Positions 17,154 through 26,080 of a stretch of 64,000 nt of DNA are shown here, one piece after another. The stretch comes from QHXW01 sp963752965 (lineage in GTDB: Bacteria; Acidobacteriota; Terriglobia; Bryobacterales; Bryobacteraceae). Each line of letters starts with the position of its first letter. Position 1 is the first letter of the stretch. The position numbers and the translations under genes were made by a program. Where the stretch lies: NCBI GenBank assembly GCA_963752965.1, contig CAVWAJ010000012.1, positions 253,256 to 317,255 of the forward strand, written 5' to 3'. The notes beneath the pieces are model-generated. The model did not search any database. It was not told the DNA's origin and saw only the letters and a program-made list of their open reading frames with translations.

Positions 17154-18689
17154 TCATAGAGCGCTTTGATTCTGGGTTACGAGTTGTGCAAGCTGTCCAG
17201 CCATTTCGTTTACGGACTGCGAGGCTTGTTGTACTTTCTGGACACCATCGGCAGTGGCTTTGGCAGCCGAGGCGACTCCAGAGATGTTAGTCGCAATCTC
17301 GCCGGAGCCTTTGGCTGCGTTTTGTACGTTGCGCCCGATCTCGGTGGTTGTCGCTGTTTGTTGCTCCACCGCCACCGCAATCGAGTTGGAAATGTCGTTC
17401 ACTTGGTTGATAATCGTGGTGATTTCTCCAATGGCGTGTACTGCGTCTTTCGTATCGACCTGGATGGCGCCAATCTTCTGCCCGATTTCCTCAGTCGCCC
17501 GGGCGGTCTGCTTGGCCAGCTCCTTCACCTCGTTTGCAACCACCGCGAACCCCTTTCCCGCTTCGCCGGCCCGGGCCGCTTCTATCGTGGCGTTAAGGGC
17601 CAACAGGTTTGTCTGTTCGGCGATCGAAGTGATCACCTTGATGACCTTTCCGATTTCAACGCTCGACTCGCCCAGCTTGCTGATCCGTTGATTAGTCTGA
17701 TCGGCCACGACGACAGCGTTCTTCGCCACACGGGCGGCCTCGTTGGAGCTCTTGGAGATTTCGCGGATTGAGGCCATCAACTCCTCCGCGCTGGCTGCCA
17801 CCACTTGGACGTTCTTAGAAACCTGTTCGCTAGCCGCCGACACCACGTTGGCCTGCGTGGCGGTCTCTTCGGCGGCTCCAGCCATCTGATGGCTGACGCC
17901 AGCCAATTCGTCGGATGAGGCATTCAAGCCCTGCGAGTTCTGCACGATCTGACTCAGCAGGTGCTTCAGTTGGGTGGCTTCTCTCGCACGGGTTTCCTGT
18001 TGTTCAGCCTGGTCCTTGAGAAACTTGCCGATGTTCTTAGTAATGAAGTAGCCGAGGAGGATCTGACAGGCAAGAAAGAAACCTGTTCCCAATACGATGG
18101 AAAGGGTAGACACTTTCTTTGCCACCGCGCAGGTCTCCTGCCCCTGTTTTAAGAGGTTGATTTCTTCACTATCGATTTCTGTCGCTATATCGCGAATGTC
18201 ATCTCCGAGGCGGGAAACCTCGCCCTTAGACATTTCCTTCGCGGCCGCGGCAAGGCTTTTTTTGCGCAATCCAAACAGAATGTCCTGAAGTGCGTTGGTC
18301 TTTTGTATATTCTGGCCAAGGGCTGCAATGCGTTTTTGCTGTTCCGGATTGCTAGTGAGTTCCTTTAGGTCCTTCAGCGTCGTGTCTAACGCCGCCCGGT
18401 TTGCGTTCACTGCGTCCAAGAATGCTTGATCTCCCATCACCAGGTATCCGCGACCTTGAGACTCTGCGTCAGTGTAGGTCATCAGAATTACGTCGATCTG
18501 CCGGAGCAGCTTGTTACTATGCTCCACACTCTGATTAGCTTTAGAAAGATCAGTCACTCCCCGATATGACACCAACGAAACGAGGAGCACAACCGCGGCT
18601 CCCAACACGAATCCCGATTGAATTCTCCGTGCTAATGAAAGCTTCGACAACAACGTTAGGTTTTTTGTAATGCTTCTTCTGAGTTTCAT
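17154..18689 (-). CDS. Methyl-accepting chemotaxis protein with CHASE3-like sensor (MCP 2)
   Basis: A 511-residue receptor. A first transmembrane helix lies near residues 26-46. The periplasmic sensor has CHASE3 features (YTDAESQGRGYLVMGDQAFL, DALKEL-like helices). The second transmembrane helix (STLSIVLGTGFFLACQILLGY) leads straight into the methylated helices and a signalling tip, EQTNLLALNATIEAARAGEA. The ATG at 18689 overlaps the stop of the short upstream frame by ATGA, so translation is probably coupled. It is followed 52 bases later by the porin gene. Confidence 0.93.
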   Translation of the reverse strand: MKLRRSITKNLTLLSKLSLARRIQSGFVLGAAVVLLVSLVSYRGVTDLSKANQSVEHSNKLLRQIDVILMTYTDAESQGRGYLVMGDQAFLDAVNANRAALDTTLKDLKELTSNPEQQKRIAALGQNIQKTNALQDILFGLRKKSLAAAAKEMSKGEVSRLGDDIRDIATEIDSEEINLLKQGQETCAVAKKVSTLSIVLGTGFFLACQILLGYFITKNIGKFLKDQAEQQETRAREATQLKHLLSQIVQNSQGLNASSDELAGVSHQMAGAAEETATQANVVSAASEQVSKNVQVVAASAEELMASIREISKSSNEAARVAKNAVVVADQTNQRISKLGESSVEIGKVIKVITSIAEQTNLLALNATIEAARAGEAGKGFAVVANEVKELAKQTARATEEIGQKIGAIQVDTKDAVHAIGEITTIINQVNDISNSIAVAVEQQTATTTEIGRNVQNAAKGSGEIATNISGVASAAKATADGVQKVQQASQSVNEMAGQLAQLVTQNQSAL

Positions 18690-18949
18690 CTCACGCTTTC
18701 TGCTTCAGGCGCTTTCGTGGAGCCGGAGTGCGCCGCATCTTGGGCCTGGGCTAACGCTTGCAGCGATCGTAGGGTGCTCTCGCAGTCGAAGCGCTCGACA
18801 CATGCCGTGAATCCGTTTGGTCCTGTCCGGGTGCTTTTTTCCAAGGAGTGGCAGAGTACCAGAACTGGAAGATGGCCGAACTCTGGGCGAGCGATGGTCA
18901 GCTTTTTTCCAAAACTCATCTGTTTCTCTGCCTCCGATTGGACTTTCAT
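18686..18949 (-). CDS. Short ORF with MCP/porin-like leader, coupled to MCP 2
   Basis: An 87-codon frame. Residues 11-20 (MSFGKKLTIA) match the leaders of MCP 1 and of the porin at 20.7 kb, at DNA level too. Residues 1-10 (MKVQSEAEKQ) resemble those before the porin leader (MTAQSGTGSQ). After that the sequence (FGHLPVLVLCHSLEKS...) has no transmembrane or signal character and no family. Possible starts are 18949 or the internal ATG at 18919, which has GGAGG upstream. It is best seen as a recombination scar or decayed gene whose reading frame is kept open, ending in ATGA overlap with MCP 2. Confidence 0.4.
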   Translation of the reverse strand: MKVQSEAEKQMSFGKKLTIARPEFGHLPVLVLCHSLEKSTRTGPNGFTACVERFDCESTLRSLQALAQAQDAAHSGSTKAPEAESVR

Positions 18950-18974
18950 GACACTTGTTACTTCCTGTGCCGGC

Positions 18975-20573
18975 TTAGTACTTGAAGCGGCTCACCAGTT
19001 GCTGCAACTCAGTCGACATCCGTGACAGCTCCTGTGCCGCCTGCTGCGAACCGCCTGCTCCGTGGGAAGTGCTCTCCGCAGCCTTCGCTACCCCAGTGAT
19101 GTTGGTGGCAATTTCTCCGGAACCCTTCGCAGCCTCGTTTACATTGCGCGCGATTTCACCGGTCGTGGCGTTTTGCTCTTCGACCGCGCTGGCAATGGTA
19201 TTGGATATACCGTTGATCTGGTGGATGATACCGCTAATCGAGCCAATGGCTTCTACCGCGCCCTTGGTATCACCCTGGATGGTTTGGATCTTTGCACTGA
19301 TATCCTCGGTCGCCTTCGCCGTTTGGGTCGCCAGTTCTTTAACCTCGTTGGCAACCACTGCAAAACCCTTGCCGGCTTCCCCGGCGCGCGCCGCTTCGAT
19401 AGTGGCGTTCAACGCCAACAGATTGGTCTGCTGAGCGATCGTCGTGATGACTTTGATGACCTGTCCGATTTCCGCACTCGAGTCACCAAGCTTGGTGATC
19501 GTGGTATTCGTCGATTCCACAACCTTAACGGCGTCGTTGGCCACCTTTGCGGCCTCCGTTGCATTCTTGGCGATTTCACGAATGGACGCGCTCAACTCTT
19601 CCGCGCCGGTGGCCACCGTCTGAAGATTGCGGTTCACCTGTTCCGTCGCGCTCGAGACCGTATTCGCTTGCGCTGACGTTTCTTCCGCATTCGCGGAAAT
19701 CTGCTGGCTGCTCGCCGAGCATTCCTGGCTGGCGCTGGCCACTTGCTGTGCGGCCCCGGCAATAGATGCCACTGCGCTATGCATCGACCCCATCGCCTGA
19801 TTGAGGGACGCGGCCATTATCCCGATCTCGTCCCGTGCGTCAATCGCGAGCTGGCACGTGAGATCGCCTTTGGCTAAGGACTGCAGAACTCCAATCGTTT
19901 GTTGCAGGGGCTTCAGAATGCCGCGGGCGATGATATAGCCGAGCAGGATTACGATCCCAAGGATCGCAACTCCTACCCCCACCATAAGGGTGGTTCGCGA
20001 AGAAATCACAGAAGCGGCGCGCTCCTCGTTAGCGTGGACCTTTTCATTGGCCAGCTTGACGATGTCGTTCACGGAAGCCGCGTGTTCTTCGTAAAGGCGA
20101 GCTAACTTGCTTATCCGAATGCTGTGGGCCTCCTTCCGGTTACCCGCCCTAATCTGGGGCACGAACTCGTTTTCCGCGATCTCAAACCACTGGCGAGCAG
20201 ACGTATAGCAAATGCCACTCATCAGGTCCTTGAGCTTGCCTTCCGGCAAGGTCTTCATATAGAAGGCATGCCGCTCTTCAAAGTCCTTGTGGGCCTGCTG
20301 AAAGCTCTCCAAATGTTGCCGAACTATGGCGTGATCCGTAGACTCTTCCATTTCCGTCAAGTCTGTCGCCACGTGAGAAATACCTTCCGCGGGCGGAACA
20401 TAGTCAGCCACTATGTCCGTACCCTGAGCAATACTCTTGTAAAGGTCTCCATTGACCTCCACAGTTCCTAGCGTGGTGAAGGCCACAGCGCCAAAGACGA
20501 TTAGTCCGAGCGCCGCTACACCTACCAACAGCGACAACTTCCACTTAAACTTCATGTCTTTTATCCGAAACAT
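18975..20573 (-). CDS. Methyl-accepting chemotaxis protein with HAMP (MCP 3)
   Basis: A 532-residue receptor: transmembrane helix at about 14-33, then a periplasmic helical sensor to about 190 that includes a Cys (SGICYTSARQWFEIAENEF), as in CZB-free 4HB-type sensors. The second transmembrane helix is TTLMVGVGVAILGIVILLGYI. A HAMP domain follows (ILKPLQQTIGVLQSLAKGDL), then a signalling domain with tip EQTNLLALNATIEAARAG (here preceded by AQQ). It is more diverged from MCP 1 and MCP 2 than those are from each other. It follows the porin gene by 128 bases. Confidence 0.92.
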   Translation of the reverse strand: MFRIKDMKFKWKLSLLVGVAALGLIVFGAVAFTTLGTVEVNGDLYKSIAQGTDIVADYVPPAEGISHVATDLTEMEESTDHAIVRQHLESFQQAHKDFEERHAFYMKTLPEGKLKDLMSGICYTSARQWFEIAENEFVPQIRAGNRKEAHSIRISKLARLYEEHAASVNDIVKLANEKVHANEERAASVISSRTTLMVGVGVAILGIVILLGYIIARGILKPLQQTIGVLQSLAKGDLTCQLAIDARDEIGIMAASLNQAMGSMHSAVASIAGAAQQVASASQECSASSQQISANAEETSAQANTVSSATEQVNRNLQTVATGAEELSASIREIAKNATEAAKVANDAVKVVESTNTTITKLGDSSAEIGQVIKVITTIAQQTNLLALNATIEAARAGEAGKGFAVVANEVKELATQTAKATEDISAKIQTIQGDTKGAVEAIGSISGIIHQINGISNTIASAVEEQNATTGEIARNVNEAAKGSGEIATNITGVAKAAESTSHGAGGSQQAAQELSRMSTELQQLVSRFKY

Positions 20574-20701
20574 TTCTTACTTTTTCACACCTTTCCGCTT
20601 TTTAGAGGTTCTGTCGCCTGTATGGCAGGCGTCCTACGAATCTGCTTTCTTGTCTCCTCGCCACGGCGGGTCGGTCTTCCTGTTCTTCCTTTCATGGCGG
20701 G

Positions 20702-22000
20702 TCATTCCGTCCTACGATGCTCCAGCGCGAACACCAAGCCGGCCGTCATCGTACTCTGTGTAGTCACCGGCAAATTATCACCCTTGGTGAAAGTCGGCTC
20801 ATTGGAGAAATCACGCCGAAATTCAAGGTAAGTCAGTGTATGGCTTGCAATTATGCGCTGGAATGTCGTCGTGTATTCTTGAAGATTCTGCGCTCGGCCG
20901 GTGGTAAAGCCGTTGTGATCATCGAAATACTCGTAGCGTGTGGCCATCGCGTATTTAGGGTTGAAAGTATACTTGACGTAGCCCGCAATCCCGGTCCAAA
21001 AAACGGCGTTCACAACATCAGCGATTCTGTCCCCCCGGCTGTAATCGTAATTAGCCATGAGGGACAGCTTGGCAGTCGGCGAGTAGGTCACTACTGTATC
21101 CGATAGCTGCCGCCAATTGGAGGTGTTGTTTTTTTCCTCGGGTCCGGTCATATAGTTCTGCACAAGGCTAAACTTCTTAGTCGGATTCCAGCCGAAACCA
21201 GCGCCATAGGTCTTGCCGGCATTGTTACCCAGTATGCTGTTCCAACCATCCACTAAGATGCTGTACACGGAGTACTTGCTGTTAAATGCATACTTGGAGC
21301 GCAAACCGAAGTGAAAGTATGGGATAGCGTAAGAAAACAGCAGGCCTCGCGAGTAGTTCCAATTATCTTTGGTTTCGATTACTTCGGCACCGGCAGGAGT
21401 AACAAATTTCCCGGCGTCGGTCTGCAAACCCGTGCCAACCGGAGCCAGGTAGGAGAAATAGGCTTCTTTCACATAGCGGGAAAATCCCTCACTGGTATAT
21501 GGCCCGTTCACGGCGTTCATAGCTTCGCCAAAACCCAAGGCGAAGTGATAGCCAATGCGACCGTTCGACGCATCGGGGGTCTTGTCAACGGCTAGCTCTA
21601 GCAGGTTGAGGTCTAACTGGCCGGAATTGACGTCAAAGCTGCGGAACCCGCTGGTGTGAGAAAACGGTTGGTCGAAATTGTAGTCGTAATACGCGTCCAC
21701 TAAGCCGCTCAGTGAGGTGGGCGCCAGCCAGCGCTCTAATGTCGACGGTGAGGTCGCTGCCGGCGCATTGCCCTCGGGCGCAACGGTGGTTGACGTAGAT
21801 TCAGGAGGTTGAGTAGCCGATACTGTATCACTGCTTGGCGCAACCGGGGCCGAGGGTGCTGGAACTGGTTGTGCCGCCGGTACGCCATTGCCAGGTGCAA
21901 CTGCGGCCGGACATGAGTTGCCGTACTGCGCACTGGCAAATATCGGCATGGCCCCCATCAATAGTGCGAAGGCGATGGTCGGCTTTTTTCCACAACTCAT
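20702..22000 (-). CDS. BBP2-family outer-membrane beta-barrel protein
   Basis: About 432 residues. The ATG at 22000 has AGGGAG five bases upstream; the in-frame ATG at 22030 is an alternative. The signal peptide MSCGKKPTIAFALLMGAMPIFASA-Q is followed by a Pro/Ala/Thr-rich linker and the BBP2 start motif LSGLVDAYYDYNFDQP. Later come QLDLNLLELAVDK, the 'FGEAMNAVNG' segment and paired strands to the end (TAGLVFALEHRRTE). BBP2 proteins are putative outer-membrane porins common in Acidobacteria and Verrucomicrobia. Remarkably, the leader is homologous to the first transmembrane segment of MCP 1. It lies between cheW and MCP 3. Confidence 0.83.
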   Translation of the reverse strand: MSCGKKPTIAFALLMGAMPIFASAQYGNSCPAAVAPGNGVPAAQPVPAPSAPVAPSSDTVSATQPPESTSTTVAPEGNAPAATSPSTLERWLAPTSLSGLVDAYYDYNFDQPFSHTSGFRSFDVNSGQLDLNLLELAVDKTPDASNGRIGYHFALGFGEAMNAVNGPYTSEGFSRYVKEAYFSYLAPVGTGLQTDAGKFVTPAGAEVIETKDNWNYSRGLLFSYAIPYFHFGLRSKYAFNSKYSVYSILVDGWNSILGNNAGKTYGAGFGWNPTKKFSLVQNYMTGPEEKNNTSNWRQLSDTVVTYSPTAKLSLMANYDYSRGDRIADVVNAVFWTGIAGYVKYTFNPKYAMATRYEYFDDHNGFTTGRAQNLQEYTTTFQRIIASHTLTYLEFRRDFSNEPTFTKGDNLPVTTQSTMTAGLVFALEHRRTE

Positions 22001-22050
22001 TTGGCTCCCTGTTCCCGATTGAGCAGTCATCGCACTTCCCGTTACACCTC

Positions 22051-22509
22051 TTACGGCGTCGTATCGATCTTCAGCACTTTCGCGATATCCAGGGCAAGTA
22101 GTAATTTGCCCTCCAGCTTAAAAACGGTCTCCACCATGTCCCGGTGGAAGGGGTCCATCGTGCTTGGCGCCAGCTCATGCTGGCATCCGTCGACATCGAT
22201 CACGTCCCCAATCTCATCTACCAGAAGACTGATCGCTCCGCCCTCGCAGCGAAGCACCATGTTCATGGGCTTCTGTTGTTCGTTACGCTCCGGCAAGCGG
22301 AGTCTTCGCCGGAGATCCACAGCCGTGACGATCTGGCCGCGGAGGTTGATCAATCCTTGAATCACGTCCGGCGCTAATGGCACGGGCGTCATATCCTGAT
22401 ACCTCAGGACTTCTTGTACCTCTCCCACGTCGATTCCGCAGAACATGTCCGATACCGAGAATGTCGCGTAGCGCCGTGCTCCGCTTTGGGAAACCTCCTG
22501 CGTGCTCAC
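22051..22509 (-). CDS. cheW: Chemotaxis coupling protein CheW
   Basis: The GTG at 22509 overlaps the cheA stop as GTGA and has GGAGGT six bases upstream, so it is preferred over the ATG at 22542, which lies inside cheA. The protein (152 residues) is a single CheW domain: RYATFSVSDMFCGIDVGEVQEVL, PDVIQGLINLRGQIVTAVDLR, VDEIGDVIDVD and LDIAKVLK. It links receptors to CheA in the cytoplasmic array. Stoichiometric synthesis with CheA by translational coupling is likely. Confidence 0.94.
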   Translation of the reverse strand: MSTQEVSQSGARRYATFSVSDMFCGIDVGEVQEVLRYQDMTPVPLAPDVIQGLINLRGQIVTAVDLRRRLRLPERNEQQKPMNMVLRCEGGAISLLVDEIGDVIDVDGCQHELAPSTMDPFHRDMVETVFKLEGKLLLALDIAKVLKIDTTP

Positions 22510-24773
22510 TGAACCACCTCCACAGTTGCCATTCGCTCCCACTGCTGGCTGATCCCCCGGCGCAAGGCATCCAACGACTGCCCAAGATCAGGGAATATTT
22601 CCGTCCCACAGGCGGCGAACAAAGCTTGCAAATCCAGAAGATCGGTCACCTTACCTCCGATCCGAGTTGACAACAGGACTCCCTGCTGTGAACTCTGGTC
22701 CGCCCGCTCAATTGCATCAGTAGCGATGTCGATGATTTCGTCGACAGCAAGACCGACCGAACGCTCGCCGGTCCGTAAGACCACTACGTGGACTGGGTCG
22801 CTCTGAAAGGCCGTGTCATTATGGCCTTTTCCCAGCACTTGGCTGAGCGAAATCAAGGGCAGGATATCGCCCCGGTACTGGATAACCGGCCGGCCGGCGG
22901 CAAACTCGATTGAGGATTGCGGAACTTCCTCGAGTCGACTTGCCTCGGCCAAAGGTATTGCTGCTCTACGAAGCCCGGCAGCGCGGAAAAGTAGATACGT
23001 TTGCGCAGCTTTCGCCGAATGACGCTCCTGTTCCGACTCGGAGTGTGCTTCTTCACGTTCTTGAACGGCTATCGCTTTTCGTCCGACTCTGGCGACGTCC
23101 AGGATGAGAGCTACACCGCCGTTGCCCATGATCGTGGCGCCGGCGAAACATTCCACCTTCTTGAGTTGCTTACCCAGTGGCTTAACAACGATCTCTTGTG
23201 TATCAAGTACACTGTCCACAACCAGGCCAAATTGGCGGTCCTCCGCCTGAAGGACAACAACGTTGACTACCTGTTGCGCTTCGTTGGCAGAGCGTGTTGC
23301 GAGCCCGAGAGCCTCATTCATATAGACCAGGGGCAGCAATTTTCCACGCCGGCGGTAAACTGGAGTGCCGTGGATTCGCTCGATCTGATTCTTCGCGGTG
23401 TCTTCTTCCAGCCGTAACAGCTCGAGCAGGCTCACCTGTGGGATAACGAATCGCTCGCCACCGCAATTCACCACCAGGCCAGGAATGATTGCCAGCGTCA
23501 ACGGAATCTTTATCTTGACCGTGGTGCCTTCACCTACCCGGCTCGACAAGTCCACCACACCACCGATCTTCTCGATGTTGGTTTTGACGACGTCCATGCC
23601 AACGCCGCGGCCCGAGATACTGGTCACTTGCTCGGCCGTCGAGAAACCCGGCAGGAAAATAAGGTTCACTGTCTCACGATCACTAAGGCGCTCGGCCTGT
23701 TCGGGGCGGAGCAGGCCCTTTTCTATCGCTTTTTGCTTGACTCGTACCGGATCAACTCCAGCACCATCGTCACTGATTTCGATGTTGACCTGTCCGCCTT
23801 CGTGATAGGCTCTTAGCGCGAGCGTACCTTGCGGGGACTTTCCGTTGCGTGTCCGGATGGCAGGTGTCTCGATTCCATGGTCACAACAGTTACGCACGAT
23901 GTGAGTCAGTGGATCTTTGATTGCCTCAATAATGCTTTTGTCCAGCTCAGTGTCCGCGCCATCCATCACCAGCTGAATTTGCTTGTCGCAACTGGCGGCC
24001 AAGTCTCGCACCACGCGCGGCAGCTTATTCCAAACCATTCCGATGGGCTGCAGCCGAGTTTTCATCACGCCTTCTTGCAACTGCGTGGTGATGAGGTTGA
24101 GCCTCTGGGCAGTGCTGTTCAGGTTGGCGTCGTCCTGGTGAGAATTAAACTGTAGAATCTGGTTGCGAGCGAGCACTAACTCGCCGACGAGGTTCATCAG
24201 CTTGTCCAGCAAACCAACGTCCACTCGAATAGTGGAGTCGGCAACGGAAATGCCCTTGGCAGCGCCGCTCCGTTCACCATCCTGGCCCGCAGCGGCTGCG
24301 GTCGTGCTAGTGGCCATCTCTTCTGCCTCGGGTTTTACCATCGGAGTAGTGTGATCCTCGGCCTGTGGCTGCTCTTGGCTCGCGCACGGTTTCCCTTCAC
24401 TCGCGAGTGTCAGTCGGCTGCGGAGGTCCTCATAGGTTTCCCCACTTTCCTTCCCGGCAGACTCGATGTGAGCCAACTCCCTCTTCACAACGTCTACGGT
24501 TTGCAGGATCAGGGATGTCAGCTCCGGAGTCAGGCTGCGCTCACCGTTGCGAAGCTGCGAAAGAATGTTTTCGGCAATATGCGTCACACTCTCCAGATTG
24601 GCGAACGCGAGAAATCCGCACGTGCCTTTGATCGTATGAAACGTCCGGAAAATGCCTGCCAAGAGTTGCGGATCGTTGGGACACCGCTCGAGCTCGACAA
24701 TCTCTTGCTCCAAGCGGGCCAAATTCTCCGTGCTCTCGATCAAAAACTCTTTGATAATGTCCTGGTCTTCCAC
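22506..24773 (-). CDS. cheA: Chemotaxis histidine kinase CheA with an extra C-terminal CheW domain
   Basis: A 755-residue kinase starting at a GTG with AGGAG seven bases upstream. Domains: P1 HPt (1-105, H46 in FHTIKGTCGF), an acidic/Ala linker without a recognisable P2, P3 dimerisation (about 180-240) and P4 ATPase (N box HIVRNCCDHG, G1 DDGAGVD, G2 GRGVGMDVV). P5, a CheW-like domain, covers 427-570. A further CheW-like domain covers about 590-725 (QTYLLFRAAGLRRAAIPLAE, YRGDILPLISLSQVLG, VDEIIDIATDAIE). Two tandem CheW domains in CheA are known in some lineages but are not the Escherichia coli arrangement. No receiver domain. Confidence 0.94.
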   Translation of the reverse strand: MEDQDIIKEFLIESTENLARLEQEIVELERCPNDPQLLAGIFRTFHTIKGTCGFLAFANLESVTHIAENILSQLRNGERSLTPELTSLILQTVDVVKRELAHIESAGKESGETYEDLRSRLTLASEGKPCASQEQPQAEDHTTPMVKPEAEEMATSTTAAAAGQDGERSGAAKGISVADSTIRVDVGLLDKLMNLVGELVLARNQILQFNSHQDDANLNSTAQRLNLITTQLQEGVMKTRLQPIGMVWNKLPRVVRDLAASCDKQIQLVMDGADTELDKSIIEAIKDPLTHIVRNCCDHGIETPAIRTRNGKSPQGTLALRAYHEGGQVNIEISDDGAGVDPVRVKQKAIEKGLLRPEQAERLSDRETVNLIFLPGFSTAEQVTSISGRGVGMDVVKTNIEKIGGVVDLSSRVGEGTTVKIKIPLTLAIIPGLVVNCGGERFVIPQVSLLELLRLEEDTAKNQIERIHGTPVYRRRGKLLPLVYMNEALGLATRSANEAQQVVNVVVLQAEDRQFGLVVDSVLDTQEIVVKPLGKQLKKVECFAGATIMGNGGVALILDVARVGRKAIAVQEREEAHSESEQERHSAKAAQTYLLFRAAGLRRAAIPLAEASRLEEVPQSSIEFAAGRPVIQYRGDILPLISLSQVLGKGHNDTAFQSDPVHVVVLRTGERSVGLAVDEIIDIATDAIERADQSSQQGVLLSTRIGGKVTDLLDLQALFAACGTEIFPDLGQSLDALRRGISQQWERMATVEVVQ

Positions 24774-24797
24774 TGTTTGCTCCTGACGGATGCTTGT

Positions 24798-25331
24798 CTA
24801 AGGGAGAATAAATGCTCGTGGGCGCGTCCCATGCTCATGCGCCGTCCGTTCTTTGGGCGCCAGACAGATCTTGACATCCAGCCGGTCCTCGCCTGAGTAG
24901 AACGGGACCACGGTCCACACATCCCGGCCCAAGCTCCGAGCCGCAAAATTGCGGCCGTGAATCACCGTGGGAATGCTGAGCCCCATAGGTCCCAGGGTCT
25001 CTTCCACTTCATTCTTGACGTTGCCGATAATCATGTTGGTGAGCTCGCCGATAGCGTCGAGCACCTGCTCATCCACCACCGCTAACTCCGTCATCAAAAA
25101 ACTCGACGAGAGGCTGCAAGCAAGTTTTGAGCTGCAGCAAAGACTTCCCGTCCCTACCCAGGCACCTGCCAGGCCGATGAAGGAAACTACGCCGTCAAAG
25201 TGCTCGGGAGGCGTCTGCTCGGAATAGGCCTCATCAGCTTTCACCACAATGCCTAGCATCGTGGTAAACACTTCGTCAGTCGCCCGGCGCATCACCTCCG
25301 AAAGCTGTCGGTGCTCTAGTTGATCTGCCAT
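24798..25331 (-). CDS. CheX/CheC-type phosphatase-like protein (second copy)
   Basis: A 177-residue protein with DAIGELTNMIIGNVKNEVEE; E96 and N99 fit the E-x-x-N phosphatase pair. AAGGAG stands eight bases before the ATG. It lies between the upstream cheY and cheA, with gaps of 30 and 24 bases. Only distantly similar to the copy at 10.6 kb, so it is an old paralogue and not a recent duplication. One copy may serve each CheY. Confidence 0.82.
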   Translation of the reverse strand: MADQLEHRQLSEVMRRATDEVFTTMLGIVVKADEAYSEQTPPEHFDGVVSFIGLAGAWVGTGSLCCSSKLACSLSSSFLMTELAVVDEQVLDAIGELTNMIIGNVKNEVEETLGPMGLSIPTVIHGRNFAARSLGRDVWTVVPFYSGEDRLDVKICLAPKERTAHEHGTRPRAFILP

Positions 25332-25361
25332 CCTATACTCCTTCCCGCTGGTGAACCGTCA

Positions 25362-25733
25362 TCAAATCAGCCCCACGATCTTGTCTTTGATCTGATCCGG
25401 AGTGAAGGGCTTCTTCAGATAGCCACTGGCTCCCAACTGAGCCGCCTCCATCACTTTCGCCTGGCTACCTTCGGTCGTAATCATGACCACGGGAACCTGT
25501 TTCCACGCCTCGTTGGCTTTCAACTGGGTCAAGAACTGAATACCGTCCATGTTTGGCATGTTGATATCTGAGAAGATGAGCTGAACGGTCTTCTCCTTGA
25601 GGATGGCCAGGGCTTCGACACCGTCACTCGCCTCATAGACAGTTCCGAGCGAAACCTCCGCTTGGTGTAATACTCGCTGAAGTATCTTGCGGATTGCAGC
25701 CGAATCATCGACAATCAAAAGGTCCAGGGGCAT
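25362..25733 (-). CDS. cheY: Chemotaxis response regulator CheY (second copy)
   Basis: A 123-residue single receiver: DD at 9-10, phospho-acceptor D56 (IFSDINMPNMDG), TTEGSQAK, and KKPFTPDQ with the conserved Lys. It is the first gene of the chemosensory operon; the promoter should lie in the 350 bases upstream. Having one CheY at the start and one at the end of the operon suggests two outputs or a phosphate sink. Confidence 0.92.
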   Translation of the reverse strand: MPLDLLIVDDSAAIRKILQRVLHQAEVSLGTVYEASDGVEALAILKEKTVQLIFSDINMPNMDGIQFLTQLKANEAWKQVPVVMITTEGSQAKVMEAAQLGASGYLKKPFTPDQIKDKIVGLI

Positions 25734-26080
25734 AGTATTCGCGTCAGGCTTCCTAGTAGTAGCGGCCCACCGCCAACGGATCTGGCCGATACAGATTCTC
25801 TTTCTTTGCGGTTTGCAATACAGGCGATGCTACTTGCGACCACTGCAAAAACCATCGCGCGAATACGACTGTAAGCTAACGTGCATAACTCTGCAATACC
25901 AGCGTGCTCCAATACAGGTGGTAGATAAGATGGAATACACTTTAGTATACGTTTTACTTCTATCAGTGGAGATCATACGGGTCAGGATAAAAGCGCTACT
26001 TAGTCAGAGCTTCACAACTGCACTTATGCTTCCTGGTAAAGCAATGCGATGTTCATGGACGCCGGCCACTCCCACGAGAC
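25734..26080. other. Intergenic region expected to hold the chemosensory operon promoter
   Basis: About 350 bases upstream of the first che gene and downstream of the NarL-type regulator. An AT-rich stretch around 25930-25990 (TTTAGTATACGTTTTAC) is the best promoter area, but no convincing sigma-70 or sigma-28 box pair could be fixed. No supported gene. Confidence 0.4.

Noticed and set aside
22853..23417. Several plus-strand frames of 60-140 codons inside cheA
   Set aside because: They are frames opposite a well-supported gene, with no motifs.
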